A stretch of 64,000 nucleotides of DNA from Lithodes maja (taxonomy: Eukaryota; Arthropoda; Malacostraca; Decapoda; Lithodidae), in contig JBAKBP010003164.1 of NCBI GenBank assembly GCA_037953745.1, positions 95,202 through 159,201 of the forward strand, given 5' to 3'. A program made the translations under genes and the position numbers. Below are positions 52,121 through 63,900 of the stretch, in pieces (position 1 is the first letter of the stretch; each line of letters opens with the position of its first letter). Under the pieces are notes generated by a model that did no database searches, was not told the origin of the DNA, and was given only the letters and a program-made list of their open reading frames with translations.

Positions 52121-54948
52121 CCCCTTCTTTACCGCAGGACCATACCCGCGCGAGTCCTACCCTCCCCTTCCCAAACCGAATTTTCCCGCGCTCCCGCTCG
52201 TTCGTGGGGTAGTTTATGTTTTATCATTACATCATTAATTTTGGCTATATTTCTTATTTTTTTATGTTGTCGTGTAGATATTGACCATGAGATGTGTGTA
52301 TCATAATATTATGTTAAAATAATTTACATATAATATTACATGCGTAACAAATTGCTTTACTAATCCTTTACTATACAGATAAATATAATGGCTGGAGACA
52401 TAAACACATATAATAATAATTATTATAATGAAGACAATAATGATTGTATTACTCACCTTGTAAGTGTGGATGAGATCCATTGACAATGAGGTAGGTACAG
52501 GTAGAAAGTAGGTGAAGTAGGGCGGTGCGATGAAAGGTAGGCGCGGCGTTGCGATCAAAGGTAGGCGCACCGCGGCAGGTGAGGTGGTGCACTCCGAGGC
52601 TGGTGCACCATGAGTGTCAGAGTACTACTGGGAGTGCCAAGCCTGATAGTGCTCCACCGAGCACAGACCAGGCTGCTGATGGCAGGCAGGGCAATATTTC
52701 CTACTGAATTTTGCCCTACCCTCTTTGGAACACACTCGGCAACGCTTTTGAGGTCTTTTCTTGTTGTCATTGGCAGGTATTACAAGCAGTCCATGGCAGA
52801 TACCAGTTTCACCTTCCCTTGTTGCCCCCCCCCTCCCTGCTTGGCCTTCTTCTTCTCTTTCTTTTTAGGCGATCTTTCCTCATTTTGCACCACACACAGA
52901 GCACAATAGCCGAGAGAGTACTTGGAGAGAAGTTCATGGGCGACAAGTTTTATGTAATCTCCATATTCCATCCACTTGGTATATTGGCGAAGATTCATGT
53001 AGATCGTACGGGAATTGAGCAACATTCTGCAGATCATGTGTAGGCCGATCTTCTTGAACCATGCATACGACTTCCTGGTGGGGTCAGTTGGCTCCAAAAG
53101 TTGGTCCACCAAGTCAACTGAACCCATCTGTTCGTTGTAGCGCTGGATTGGTACTGGTTTCTTGATAAATTCCTCCTTACCCCCCTCACATGGCGAGTAC
53201 GTTCCACGAAACCTGCCTCATATTTGGTGGTGATGACATTCACTTCCTTCGTGTCATGAAACTTGACCAGCAGAATCTCATCTTTTCTGGCGAACAAGGT
53301 TTGCCCTTTTTAAAGTTTTTCATCCCTCACAGTCTTGGGTACACCTCGATTTGCACGAATTGTGCCTGCAGTCAAAGTGTCCCGGGCCAACAGGTACTCA
53401 GCAAGGTGGAGGGAAGAATACCAGTTATCAAGGATGACATGCCTTCCCTTCTTCATGAGGTCCAACATCAGAAACACAGGTACTCGCTCTGACTTCGAGA
53501 GGGGCTGTAGTTCAGGGTCATCCAACATCCTGTCATAGAGGCGGGGTGTGTACAGGCAAAAGTTTCATGTATACCCCCTGGCACTGGGTGAACTTGGGCA
53601 AAGTGCAAACAGCTTCAACCCAAAGCATTTTCTCTTAGTTTTTATATATTGTCTGAAGTGTAATCTGCCTTTGAAAAGTATGAGAGCTTCATCAACTGCG
53701 AAATTGCTTCCAGCAGAGAAATACAAGGTAGTTTTTTCTTGCAACAATGAAAAAAAAACTGCCAATCCTGGTCATGGGCATCTTGGGCTGTGCATCATCT
53801 GGGTGTGAGTATCTAATGAACCTCATGATTTGAGAGAACCTGTTCCTACTCATGATGGAGGAGTGGTACACAGGAGGGCCTCTACACATTATGGAGGTGC
53901 TCCAGTAATCTGATATCTTGGGCAATTTGGTTACCCCCATCAATAATTGAAGGCAAATAAACACATACATCTCATCTTCCTTCACGTCTACCCACTTCCT
54001 TCCCATAAATCTTTTTCTATTCTTGGTAGGGTTCTCCCTGAAGAACTTATTAGCCCTCTCATTGGTCCACAGGCATAAAGTATTCACAATGTCCTTCGAA
54101 ATAAATAGTTCAAAGCAATCCAAGGCAGTCATTTCCTCTGCCTCATGTTGTTGAATAATAGCTGGATGCACATCTTCAAAATCTTCAATAACCTGTGGTA
54201 AATTGGTGGGCCGCTGGTCGGCAAAGGGATCTGCCAGGAGATGAAATGCGGGAGGGCCAGCGGCGGCAGTGGGGGTGGGGGACAATGGTGGGGAGATATC
54301 ATCATCAGTTTCGCTTTCCTCACTACCGCTAACATCACTGTCATTCTCGGGTAAATAATCTTCATCCTCGTCACTAATGGAGATGTCTGAGTGTTCCTCA
54401 TTGTCATCTGATACATCTAAGTCACTGTACAGGTCCATTTCCTGGTTGGATTCACTAGGTAAGGACGCCATGGCACTGGTAATAATCCTGTGGCACCCTC
54501 ACGGACGCCTGTCGGAGATACACTGTCTCCGTCACTCCCTCCCTCCCCACCCTCATGGCTCAAGCCCAAGGCCACGTGACTGGCAACCAGACCCCCCATT
54601 GCCATGTTAGTTATTTCCATGTTATATTATATCACATAATATAGGGTATTATTATGTACAAACACTAAACTATATAGGGTACAATGACCTAAAAAAAATA
54701 TTTGAGTCATTGGCATAACTCTATGCCCCATGACAGGGGCATGACAATGATGTGTGGCATCATTGGCATAGATGCCATTTGCCAACACATGGGGATCATA
54801 ATAGCACCCAAACCACAAAATATGAAGCCTCATTGACTCCTATTAGGGTCCCGTGTACCATAGTACACGAGACCGAGTCACGGTTCTTCAGCCAAACTTT
54901 TTTTGCGAGTACGGTAGTACACGTTTTGGATATGCGGTAAAGAAGGGG
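52121..54948 (-). mobile_element. piggyBac element, complete ends
   Basis: The 16-bp perfect TIRs CCCCTTCTTTACCGCA (52121-52136; inverted at 54933-54948) are flanked by TTAA at 52117-52120 and 54949-54952. This is the exact piggyBac arrangement (TTAA target, ends beginning CCC). Length 2828 bp. The transposase lies on the minus strand. Confidence 0.96.
52625..54471 (-). pseudogene. piggyBac transposase, frameshifted
   Basis: From ATG 54471: acidic N-terminus (DDNEEHSDISISDEDEDY), then the DDE domain: FERENP-like FFRENPTKNRKRF, MGVTKLPKISDYWS and RNRFSQIMRFIRYS. Catalytic Asp blocks are FAVDEALILFKGRL (first), VILDNWYSS (second) and MGSVDLVDQ (third). A C-terminal cysteine-rich domain RCRVCSKEG..YCPACHQQPGLC binds TIR DNA in this family. 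At least three frameshifts (about 53.7, 53.1-53.15 and 52.8 kb) split the gene. All catalytic aspartates are still readable, so decay is recent. Confidence 0.92.
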
Positions 54949-55129
54949 TTAATGGTCTAAGTGGCCATAGCCAAAATGGCTACACTATATTCCTTCTGTA
55001 CTTTCTCCATGCCCGATGAGATACATGATATTTTGATATATGTGGCACAGCCCTTGTATCCAACACAATACCCTGCGTGCAACCCCGCTCGAACCCCGCA
55101 CAACGTTGCTTGCAACTTTAATCATTATT

Positions 55130-55157
55130 AGGGGTTCGTCCCCTACGGGGAACCCCT
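55130..55157. repeat. Hairpin AGGGGTTC..GAACCCCT
   Basis: AGGGGTTC and GAACCCCT enclose GTCCCCTACGGG, whose CCCC/GGGG can extend the stem. It sits at the start of a TTGTAATCATTAAACC..CATCCAAATG segment that may be a diverged element; no second end was found. Confidence 0.6.
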
Positions 55158-56033
55158 ATTGTAATCATTAAACCTGGAATTTCATCCAAATGTTTCTTAC
55201 GCGCCGGTTTCGACGTAATAACTCCAAAACCCGCTTTTTGGATCGGGATCAAACTTTCACAAGAGGTGCGTTTTTGTATTGGGCAACTTTTGATATGCTA
55301 AACATCCGGCATGGTGGCCAAACAGGTCCGTGGCAGCCGATTTCCCGATAAACTTGACGCTTAAATACCGTCTCTCCCACTCACAGGAAACGACTGGGCT
55401 TTGGCATACGCACTCCCCTACTAATGCTCCGCAAATTTTATAGAGAAGGTTTTGCTTTTGCACGTGGGTTTTTTTCCGGCAATCTTGAAAAAACCTCGAA
55501 TTCCACTTAAAATTCCACATCTTGAAAACTACGCCAATGATCAGAGCCATGCTTGCGTAGTTGGGTGAGGCTCGCGATTCCGAACGATTTGATACCAAAA
55601 AAATATAAATGGGTGGAATAGTTTGGCCGCAGCATTGAAAACTGTCTATTCTTAAATTACTTTAAAACCGAATTCGCTACCACACACAAAGTTTACCGTC
55701 TACAGTCCTATAGGCTTCCACGCATCCCCCAGTTTTGCTTAATAACATAATCTCTTTATTATTCAGATCCTAACTTTTGTTTTTTTATTTAACTCTCTCA
55801 AAACCGTTCCAGTCCCTACGAATTCCAGCAATTATTTAGCCAACCTACCTATACATACCTACCCTACCAAATAATAATGATAAATTCAAATTTATTTTTG
55901 GTGAATGACAGAGTATTGGCTAAGGTTTTTAACAATTCCTCCCTTTGCCAAATGCTTAGTTTAATAACAATGATATGGACCTTTAAAGTTTTGGCAATTG
56001 CCCGTGTGACTCCTATTTTAAACCCTCCTAAAG

Positions 56034-56580
56034 TGTTACCACGAAATTACCGCTAGATCCTTTCTCAAAAGTCGCTAGCATGTTGCTACATAGCCAATGT
56101 TAGGATAATGCTGCAATTTCTAAAGAGTTTTGGTTTGTTTGTTTTACAAATTTTACAATGTAGTATGACTAGAATGTCTGAAATTTTCAAATTATCCCTA
56201 GTAAATGTCTCTAGATATAAAAGAAATGGCTGCTAGACTGAAGTAAATAGCTCTACATTTAGCGGTAATATGTAGCTTTACAACTGGCACCACTGCAACC
56301 ACCACCCAGTATGTCTCCACAAAATACCGCTAGATCCTTTCTCAAAAGTCGCTAGCATGTTGCTACATAGTCAAACAATGTTAGAATAATGCTGCAATTT
56401 CTAAAGAGTTTTGGTTTGTTTGGTTTGCAAATTTTACAATGTAATATGGCTAGAATGTCTGACATTTTTAAATTATCCCTAGTAAATCTCTCTAGATATG
56501 AAAAAATGGCTGCTAAATTGAAGTAAATAGCTCTACATCTAGCGGTAATATCTAGCGATACAACTGGCAACACTGCCTAG
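56034..56580 (+). repeat. 277-bp direct repeat, two units
   Basis: CGCTAGATCCTTTCTCAAAA starts at 56051 and 56328. Each unit ends TAGCTCTACAT..AGCGGTAATAT, so unit ends CCGCTAGAT and TAGCGG are inverted, suggesting a short MITE present twice in tandem. Confidence 0.75.
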
Positions 56581-57107
56581 CCCTTCCCTCCTATCTTCTA
56601 CCTCCCTCATATGTATCAACTACCACTCTAGTGAACTTTCGGTATTTAGTTTATTCAGCTTAATACTATTTATCCACATAAAATAGAAACCTATCACGAT
56701 TGTTGTCTAATACAACCATAGATAATGCTATTACATATTATTTGAACATGAGGTCGAATTTAGCAGTTGTGTTTACCTTGAACAGTAATTGACACTCTGA
56801 GACAGAACCGAAAGCTTCTCTTGCCTTGTACTACTCAAAGAAAGCAGGGGCACTTAAGCCAAGTCAGAGATGCAGAGGTAACTTTCACAATGCATTATAA
56901 CCCTAGACAGACACCAATATACATCAGACAAATATCACTACAAAAAAGATAGGAAAATATTATATTAATGTCCTAGGTATTTGAAATTATGCAAATGAGT
57001 AAAATCCATTATGATATAATGATAATGGGATTGATTAGTATCTGGCAACAGTGTTGCACAACATTTTCTGAACGTATGCGAACTTCGGAGTATTTATCCC
57101 ATTAATA

Positions 57108-59602
57108 TACACATCTATCACTATTTAAATGTAATACAACCATACACAGTGCTATTACATATTATTTGAACATAATATAGGATGCTCTTTCCTTTAAACC
57201 ATTTTCTATATCTATTCACGAAAAATATAGGCCTAGCCTAGGCAGTGCTACCGGTAGGTACTAATTTATCAGTTCGACTTTTGATTGAGAGTGGGATTAG
57301 GCCTAGGCCTAGCCTAGGGCTTAACATGGGATACTGTTTGGGGTTTGGGAATAGACTGAGGCTGCTTTAGGCCTAATTAGGTAAAATTAGTCAAATCGAG
57401 ACAATTGCATAGCCTAGGCCTAGGCTATTAAGCAAATATTTTACCAATCTACAATAGGCCTAGTCTATTCGCTGTAAGTAGGCAAGAAATCATGACCTAG
57501 GCTATAACCTCTGTAACTAAAAAACAACTAGCCTAGGCCTAGAGTGATCAATCTAATATGTCTACCATTTGGGAAGAGTCAGTCAAGGAATAGCCTAGAT
57601 GTGGAATTGTGCAGCCAATTTGCTCTAGCCCTATTTGAGATACAGAGGTTAGAGGTCATTGTTGAGGCCCCCCCTCATGACATATTGTTATCATCTTATA
57701 TATTGCCAGCAGGGGGCAAATAACCGAAAAAAATCGCCGTCAAAATAGACGCGAACTTAACCATGGCGATCGACACATGTAAACATGGCGGTGGCGGGGG
57801 AGGTGTCGGACGTTTGCAATAAAGTTCCTGTCTATTTTGAATGCCATTGGATACAATAATATGTTGAGGGGGGCTTTGCCCCCACCCCCCCCCCATGACA
57901 TAATATTTTCACCATCATATAATTTATATTGCCAGCAGGGGGCAAATAACCGAAAAAATTGCCGTCAAAATAGACACCTTTATGAATAGGTTAGCCTTTA
58001 GGCTAGGCCTATCGGCAAGAGTTGCGTTGTATAGGCTATCCTAGTGTTTACTAATTTATAGGCTACCCCTTTGAAAGGACATTAGCCGGGTAGGATGTAG
58101 TTACCGGGTGTATCACCAGCCTTGTTTACACTACGCGTACGCGTAGTGGCGTCGGACGCTTGCCATCCTTTTCCTGTCTATTTAGACTGCCTTTGGATAC
58201 AATAATATGTTGAGGTTGGGCTTTGCCCCCCTTCACCCCCCCCATGACATATTGTCATCATAATATATATTTCTAGCAGGGGGCAAATAACCAAAATAAA
58301 TCTCTGTCAAAATAGACACAAACTTAACAACGCCGATCGACAAATGTAAACATGACGGAGGCGGCGGACGTCTGCAATCATGTTCCCGTCTATTTTGAAT
58401 GCCATTGGATACAATAATATGTTGAGGGTGCCAGCAGGGGGCAAAATAGACAAATACATCAAAAATTGGGTGTGGGGCAGCAGCCCCCACCCATAATAGC
58501 CTACTATGATAGGTTAGGTAAGGTTGTTAGGTTAGGCTAGGCTAATATCCTTTCAAAGGGGTATAGGCCTAGTAAACACTAGGATAGCCTATACCCGGTG
58601 ACCGGTCAAAGGTAAGTCCTGCTGTAGTCTCCTTTGAATGCTACCTTAAATTGTAATATTAGACTAGGTCTAGCCTATAGATAAAATAGCTTAGCCTATT
58701 AATTTATTGTAGCCTAAAATATAGGCCTAGCCGGGCAGAATGTAGAGTTCGGGCGTACCACCACCAATGTTTACACTATGCAGAGCGGCGACGAAAGCTT
58801 GCCATCATGTTCCCGTCTATTTTGAATGACGTTGGATAAAATAATATGTTGAGGGGGGCAAACACCCCCATGACATATTGTCATCATCATATAATTTGCC
58901 AGCAGGGGGCAAATAGGCCTAACCAAACTGCGGCGATCGACCATGTAAACATGACGGCGGCGGCGGCGGTGGACGCTTGCGATCATGTTCCCGTCTATTT
59001 TGACCGCCATTGGATACAATAATATGTTGAGGGAAGGGCTTTGCGGCAATTTTTTTGGTTGTTTGCCCCCTACTGGTAATATAATATATGATGATGATAA
59101 CATGTCGAGGGGGGGGCTTTCAACATATTATTGTATCCAATGGCATTCAAAATAGACGGGAACATTATCCCAAGCGTCCAACGCCGACACCGCCGCGGCT
59201 GCTGAAGAACAAAGAAGTTAGCAATAGGTTTCATTGTAAAATAGACGGGAACATTATCCCAAGCGTCCAACGCCGACACCGCCGCGGCTGCTGAAGAACA
59301 AGGAAGTTAGCAATAGGTTTCATTGTGAACTGGAGGAAATTAATAGAAATAAGGAAGCTAGGCCTAGCGATGTAAATAGTCAATGGAATTTCCTTAATAA
59401 TGACAATTATATGTATAGGTATAAAGTAAAAACAATATATTTTACATAATTTATTCCATATCTTACATATTTAAACAAATATATATTAAAAATAGTTTAA
59501 CCACACCACTGAGTTCTCCCAAAATACTCTAATAGGGCTGGCCTGAAGAATTAGATCAAGATGGACAACCAATCAAGACATGATAGGTAGGGAAGGGCAG
59601 GT
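57108..59602. repeat. Duplicated segment, partner of 24356-26680
   Basis: It starts TACACATCTATCACTATTT and ends AGGGCAGG. It contains single ATATG (57556) and TTAA (59394-59397) target sites that are filled by elements in the 24-26 kb copy. It carries extra GATACAATAATATGTTGAGG modules (57.8-58.8 kb) and hairpin/TTAGG modules. No gene. Confidence 0.85.
57820..59300. repeat. Array of GATACAATAATATGTTGAGG modules
   Basis: At least six copies of the module alternate in orientation, each with GCCAGCAGGGGGC, AATAGACGGGAAC and CATGTAAACATGACGG strings. MITE-type termini GTAGTTACCGGGTGTA (58090) and GTAGAGTTCGGGCGTAC (58742) occur within. CCAAGCGTCCAACGCCGACA is tandemly repeated at 59171 and 59262. 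Confidence 0.75.
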
Positions 59603-60424
59603 GAACAAATCTAAGATGGTGAAGATACGCAGACATTTCTCGCCATTTCACCAATTCAGCCGCACCACATGAGTTCCACAGCAGAACTCTTATAGGGTAG
59701 AGCCGAAAGATTAGGCAAGAACTGCTACACTGCAGCACAGCACCAATTAAGAAGTGATCAAAAGCGAAGAATGAGAGATCAGGTCTATGAAAAAAAAATA
59801 TCGCACCGAAATGCACAAAAAATACACACACCGAGGGAAATCGAGTCAGCTCGACCGCATCAGCGACCGACACAAATCAGGTCAGGAGCTATTAACCTAG
59901 CCAGGCCAGGGTGGCATATGATATAGGCCGTCCGGAGGACAACCGAATGAGACAGAATAAGAACTGAAGGGGAAAAACATAGAAAGAGGAATGAAAAACT
60001 TGTCATGTCATCGTCATATTGCCAGCAGGGGGCAAAATAGACAAATACACCAAAAATCGGGGTGTGGGGGCGGCAGCCCCCACCCATAATAGCCTACTAT
60101 GATAGGTTAGGTAAGGTTAGGCTAGGCTAATGTCCTTTCAAAGGGGTATAGGCCTAGTAAACACTAGGATAGCCTATACCCGGTCAAAGGTAAGTCCTGC
60201 TGTAGTCTCCTTCAATGCTACCTTAAATTGTAATACTAGACTAGGCCTAGCTTGGCTTAACATGGGATACTGTTTGGGGGTTGGGAATAGGCTCAGGCTG
60301 CTTTAGGCCTAATTAGGTAAAAATGGTCAAATCGAGACAATTGCACAGCCAACATAGGCTCGCCTATTTATAGGCTACCTTTCATTACTGCAGTTAAGCA
60401 CAAACTTATTTTACAATGGAAAAT
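59603..60424. other. Spacer between the two duplicated segments
   Basis: No gene. It includes the GTGGGGGC hairpin module (60055-60090), the TAATGTCCTTTCAAAGGGGTA segment and TAGGCCTA-rich DNA. Confidence 0.55.
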
Positions 60425-60943
60425 CGGGCGGGTGCCCGACCCCGAAAGGGGTTGAAATAGGGGAGCTATCCCCCCGCCAAAGGCGGCTTTCTAGGGCCTT
60501 TCCTAGCTGATGCTGAGAGGATTGGGTTCTAGTCATGTGGTGATGGGCTGGTCTATCAGAGTGAGAACTGAGCGATCTCTGCCATACCCATAGCTTACTC
60601 TGACTGTTCCTTTAATTTATATATTTTCTAGATCTCAAGTGACGGCGTCTTTTCCGTGGATTGACCTCCCAATCTACCAAGATTGGAAGCCAAAGCGTCA
60701 CATTTTTCCCTTGCCCCTCAACTTTCTCTTCATAATTGCTGAGGGGCACAGGGCCCTGGGTGGGGCTTTGGTTTCCCGGGCGTTTCTGCACCCTCCTCAG
60801 CTCCCCGCCATGGAGTGGCTTCGGTCACCCAGGCTTTATTGTGGTCGGCAGGGAGGGTTCTGTGGGGGCGCTCGGTTCTGGCCTTGGAATTGCTCGGGGC
60901 CTTGGGGCTGTTCGGCCATGCAGCTTGGGGAACAACAACAACA
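60425..60943 (+). mobile_element. SINE-like element with (AAC)n tail, copy d (longest)
   Basis: The 12-bp target duplication ACAATGGAAAAT (60413-60424, 60944-60955) defines both ends. Unlike the other copies it has an extra 5' region of about 110 bases with consecutive short hairpins (CGGGC/GCCCG, ACCCC-GAAA-GGGGT, GGGG/CCCC, CCGCC/GGCGG, CTAGG/CCTAG). The rest equals copies a-c, ending with the LINE-5-like tail. Confidence 0.92.
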
Positions 60944-63900
60944 ACAATGGAAAATAATGCATGAGGAGGGCTGGGTAGGCCTATTAGTATTTTGTGAAAT
61001 AACTTAAATTAGGTTAGGCTATAGACTTCATTAGGTTATTAGGCCTATGAGAAAACAGGCTTAGCTTAATTTTATTTCACTGCTCAACATATTTGTTTTT
61101 GTTTTTGCTGTTGAGCTCTGCATAGGGCTATATTCAGGCAGGCTTGGGTTTTAGTAAAATTGAATTAGGCTAGGCTACATATTTTTACTTCTATTGGAAA
61201 GCACAGGCCTACACAATAGTACACATGTTTAAGAATTTAGCCTAGCCTACCATAATTTAGCCTAGACTGAAAGAACAAACAAAAATAGGCTAGGCTAATT
61301 GCAGCTAAATAATTTAGCCCAGCCTCCACAATTTAGCCTAGACTGAACAAACAAACAAAAATAGGCTAATTGCAGTTTTGGTAAGAGTTGTAGTTGTGGG
61401 CATACCAAAAGCTTTGTTTATATAGCCTAGTCGCACGCTCGCAGTTAGGCCTACATTCGCTTCTAATTTAACTGCTGGGGTAAACTTGGTAAAGCCACCC
61501 TCAATCCGCCAGCCGGTAACAAACAATTTACCCAACGCCTGGCCGTGGGATACAATAATGGGTTGAAGGGGCTTTATCCCCCTATGACTTATTGTCATCA
61601 TCATATATATCACCAGCAGGGGCAAATAACCACAGTCAAATTAGACGCGAATGTAACTGCGAGCGTGCGACTACGTAAGTAAAGGGGACGATAGACACGC
61701 TAACACAAACTCTTAACGCATTTTTTCCTAATGTATTAGATTTTTTTATATTTATGACCTCAACAGTTGAAAGATGACAATTTTATGGTTTATTTTAGGC
61801 TATACAAAAACATTTGCTTTGTACCGGTAACTTAGATACGGTACTCATATTTATGCTTATAATTGCAGTACGAGTGGGTTTTTTCTTTTTATATGTAGGC
61901 CTAGGCTAAACAAATGTTAGTTTTTGTTTTATAGGCTAAACTAGGCTGAATTTATGCTAATAAATATTAATTGGAGGGCGCAAATCTGTCAAGGAATAGC
62001 CTAGATGTGGAAATTTACAGCCAATTTGCTCTAGCCCTTTTTGAGATACAGAGGTTAGAGATCGTTGGATACAAAAATATGTTGAGGGGGTCAATCATCC
62101 CCCATGACATATTGTCATCATCATATATATTGCCAGCAGGGGGCAAATATCCTAGGCCTAGCCTAACTACAACAAAAATCGCCGTCAAAATAGACGCGAA
62201 CTTATATCAACTACGGCGATCGACCATTGCCTGCACCGGCCGTCCCCCGGTTATTGTTGAGGTCCTGAGGAACCGTATGACTTTGACGAGCTCTTCCCTC
62301 CGCAGTCTCCGCATCCCATGTATCGTCGTACGGTACCTCTTCCCCTCCACATCCTACATCTGGTCGTCCTACATATGCCTCCTAAGCCTCGCCTCGTCCC
62401 GTCACTGAGCATGTGGATGGGCGTCCCTTTCTGGCTTCAAAGATGGATTCCTTCCGACAGCTCCTACTGGATTGTCTGGGGTTGGTTGATAAGGGCACCT
62501 CGCTTCAAGACATTGCTCTGGCCCTAGTACCGCGGTTTGTAGGTCTCTGGTTCGCCACCTGATGACCTGCTATTGGGTTGTTGCCTTTACAGTGTTACGG
62601 TTCTACGAATGACCTAGAGTTAAAGTGACACGGTGGTGAATTTTAACCTTAACTATAAACTAATTTAAATTATGACATAGGATCTCCGCGACTACGGTAG
62701 GGCCGGAGCGGGCGAGTATTCGCCTGAGGTTGCCCTTAACCCCCAAGACAAGACAAGACAAAATTCTAGTGCTGGTTTTACTCAGATTATGTGAGTTTTA
62801 ATTTAGCCTAGCCTAGGCCTAAGAGTTCAGAAGATTTGCAAAATGCACCCCATACTAGCCTACCCATAGCCTAATAGGCCTAGTGATTCTTTTTTGGCAG
62901 ACCACCCACAAATGTTCATATAGCCTAGGCCTAGGCTAGCCTAAGTTCTGGAATGCATGTTGGAATAGCCTTCCTATAAACTGGAGGCTAGGCTACTTCC
63001 TTTTAATTTAAGTTTGATTCTTTGGAAAAATCTATTAGGCCTAGACCAGGGCAGGAAAGTAACATTTAAAATGACGTGTAAAAAGTCGCCCATAAACGGC
63101 GGGCCACTATGTTATTGTAATTTGGGAGCTTATTTCGTCTGTTGATTGACTTTGTCCTTAATTGGGGATCCTATGAATTAGCACAGATGATGATGACTTA
63201 CATCATAATACGTGACGGGCCGACGTGGGGGGGCAGAGCCACAGAGACCCCCTCAACATATTTTGTGTCCCACAGTAACTTTTAATGGGATGGATGTAGT
63301 TACCGGGTGTACGGTCGTCATGTTTACATAGGGCGATCGCCGTGGTTAACTTCGCGTCTATTTTGACGGCGATTTTTTTCGGCATATTTCATTTTATTCA
63401 CTTCCTTTTATATTTAGTCTATAATCTAGCTTTGGCACGACAATAACCCTAACCCAGTCTTTCTTAAAGATTCTTCTAATCTTCCAGTAGCCTATAGCCT
63501 AATTTAGGTCATTTTTAAAGGCACACAATTAAATGGTTGGTATTTTAAACGACACTACTGCAGCATTATGAGAAACAATTTATTAGAGATAATAGGCAAC
63601 AATAGATTCGCCATATTTTTCTCCATAGGCTATAGTCCGCATGGAGGATTTTCGTTATCGACAAATTGAAAAAATTCCCACTTCACAGACAAAATAGACA
63701 AATACACCAAATATCAGGGTGTGGGGGCGGCAGCCCCCACCCATAATAGCCTACTATAATAGGTTAGGTAAGGTTGTTAGGTTAGGCTAGGCTAATGTCC
63801 TTTCAAAGGGGTATAGGCCTAGTAAACACTAGGATAGCCTATACCTGGTCAAGGGTAAGTCCTGCTGTAGTCAATTTAAATGCTACCTTAAATTGTAATA

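Larger units (their letters stand above)
54953..57107. other. Gene-free stretch with hairpin and tandem repeat
   Basis: No coding gene recognised. It contains the hairpin at 55130-55157 and the 277-bp repeat pair at 56.03-56.58 kb. The rest is AT-rich unique-looking sequence. Confidence 0.55.
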
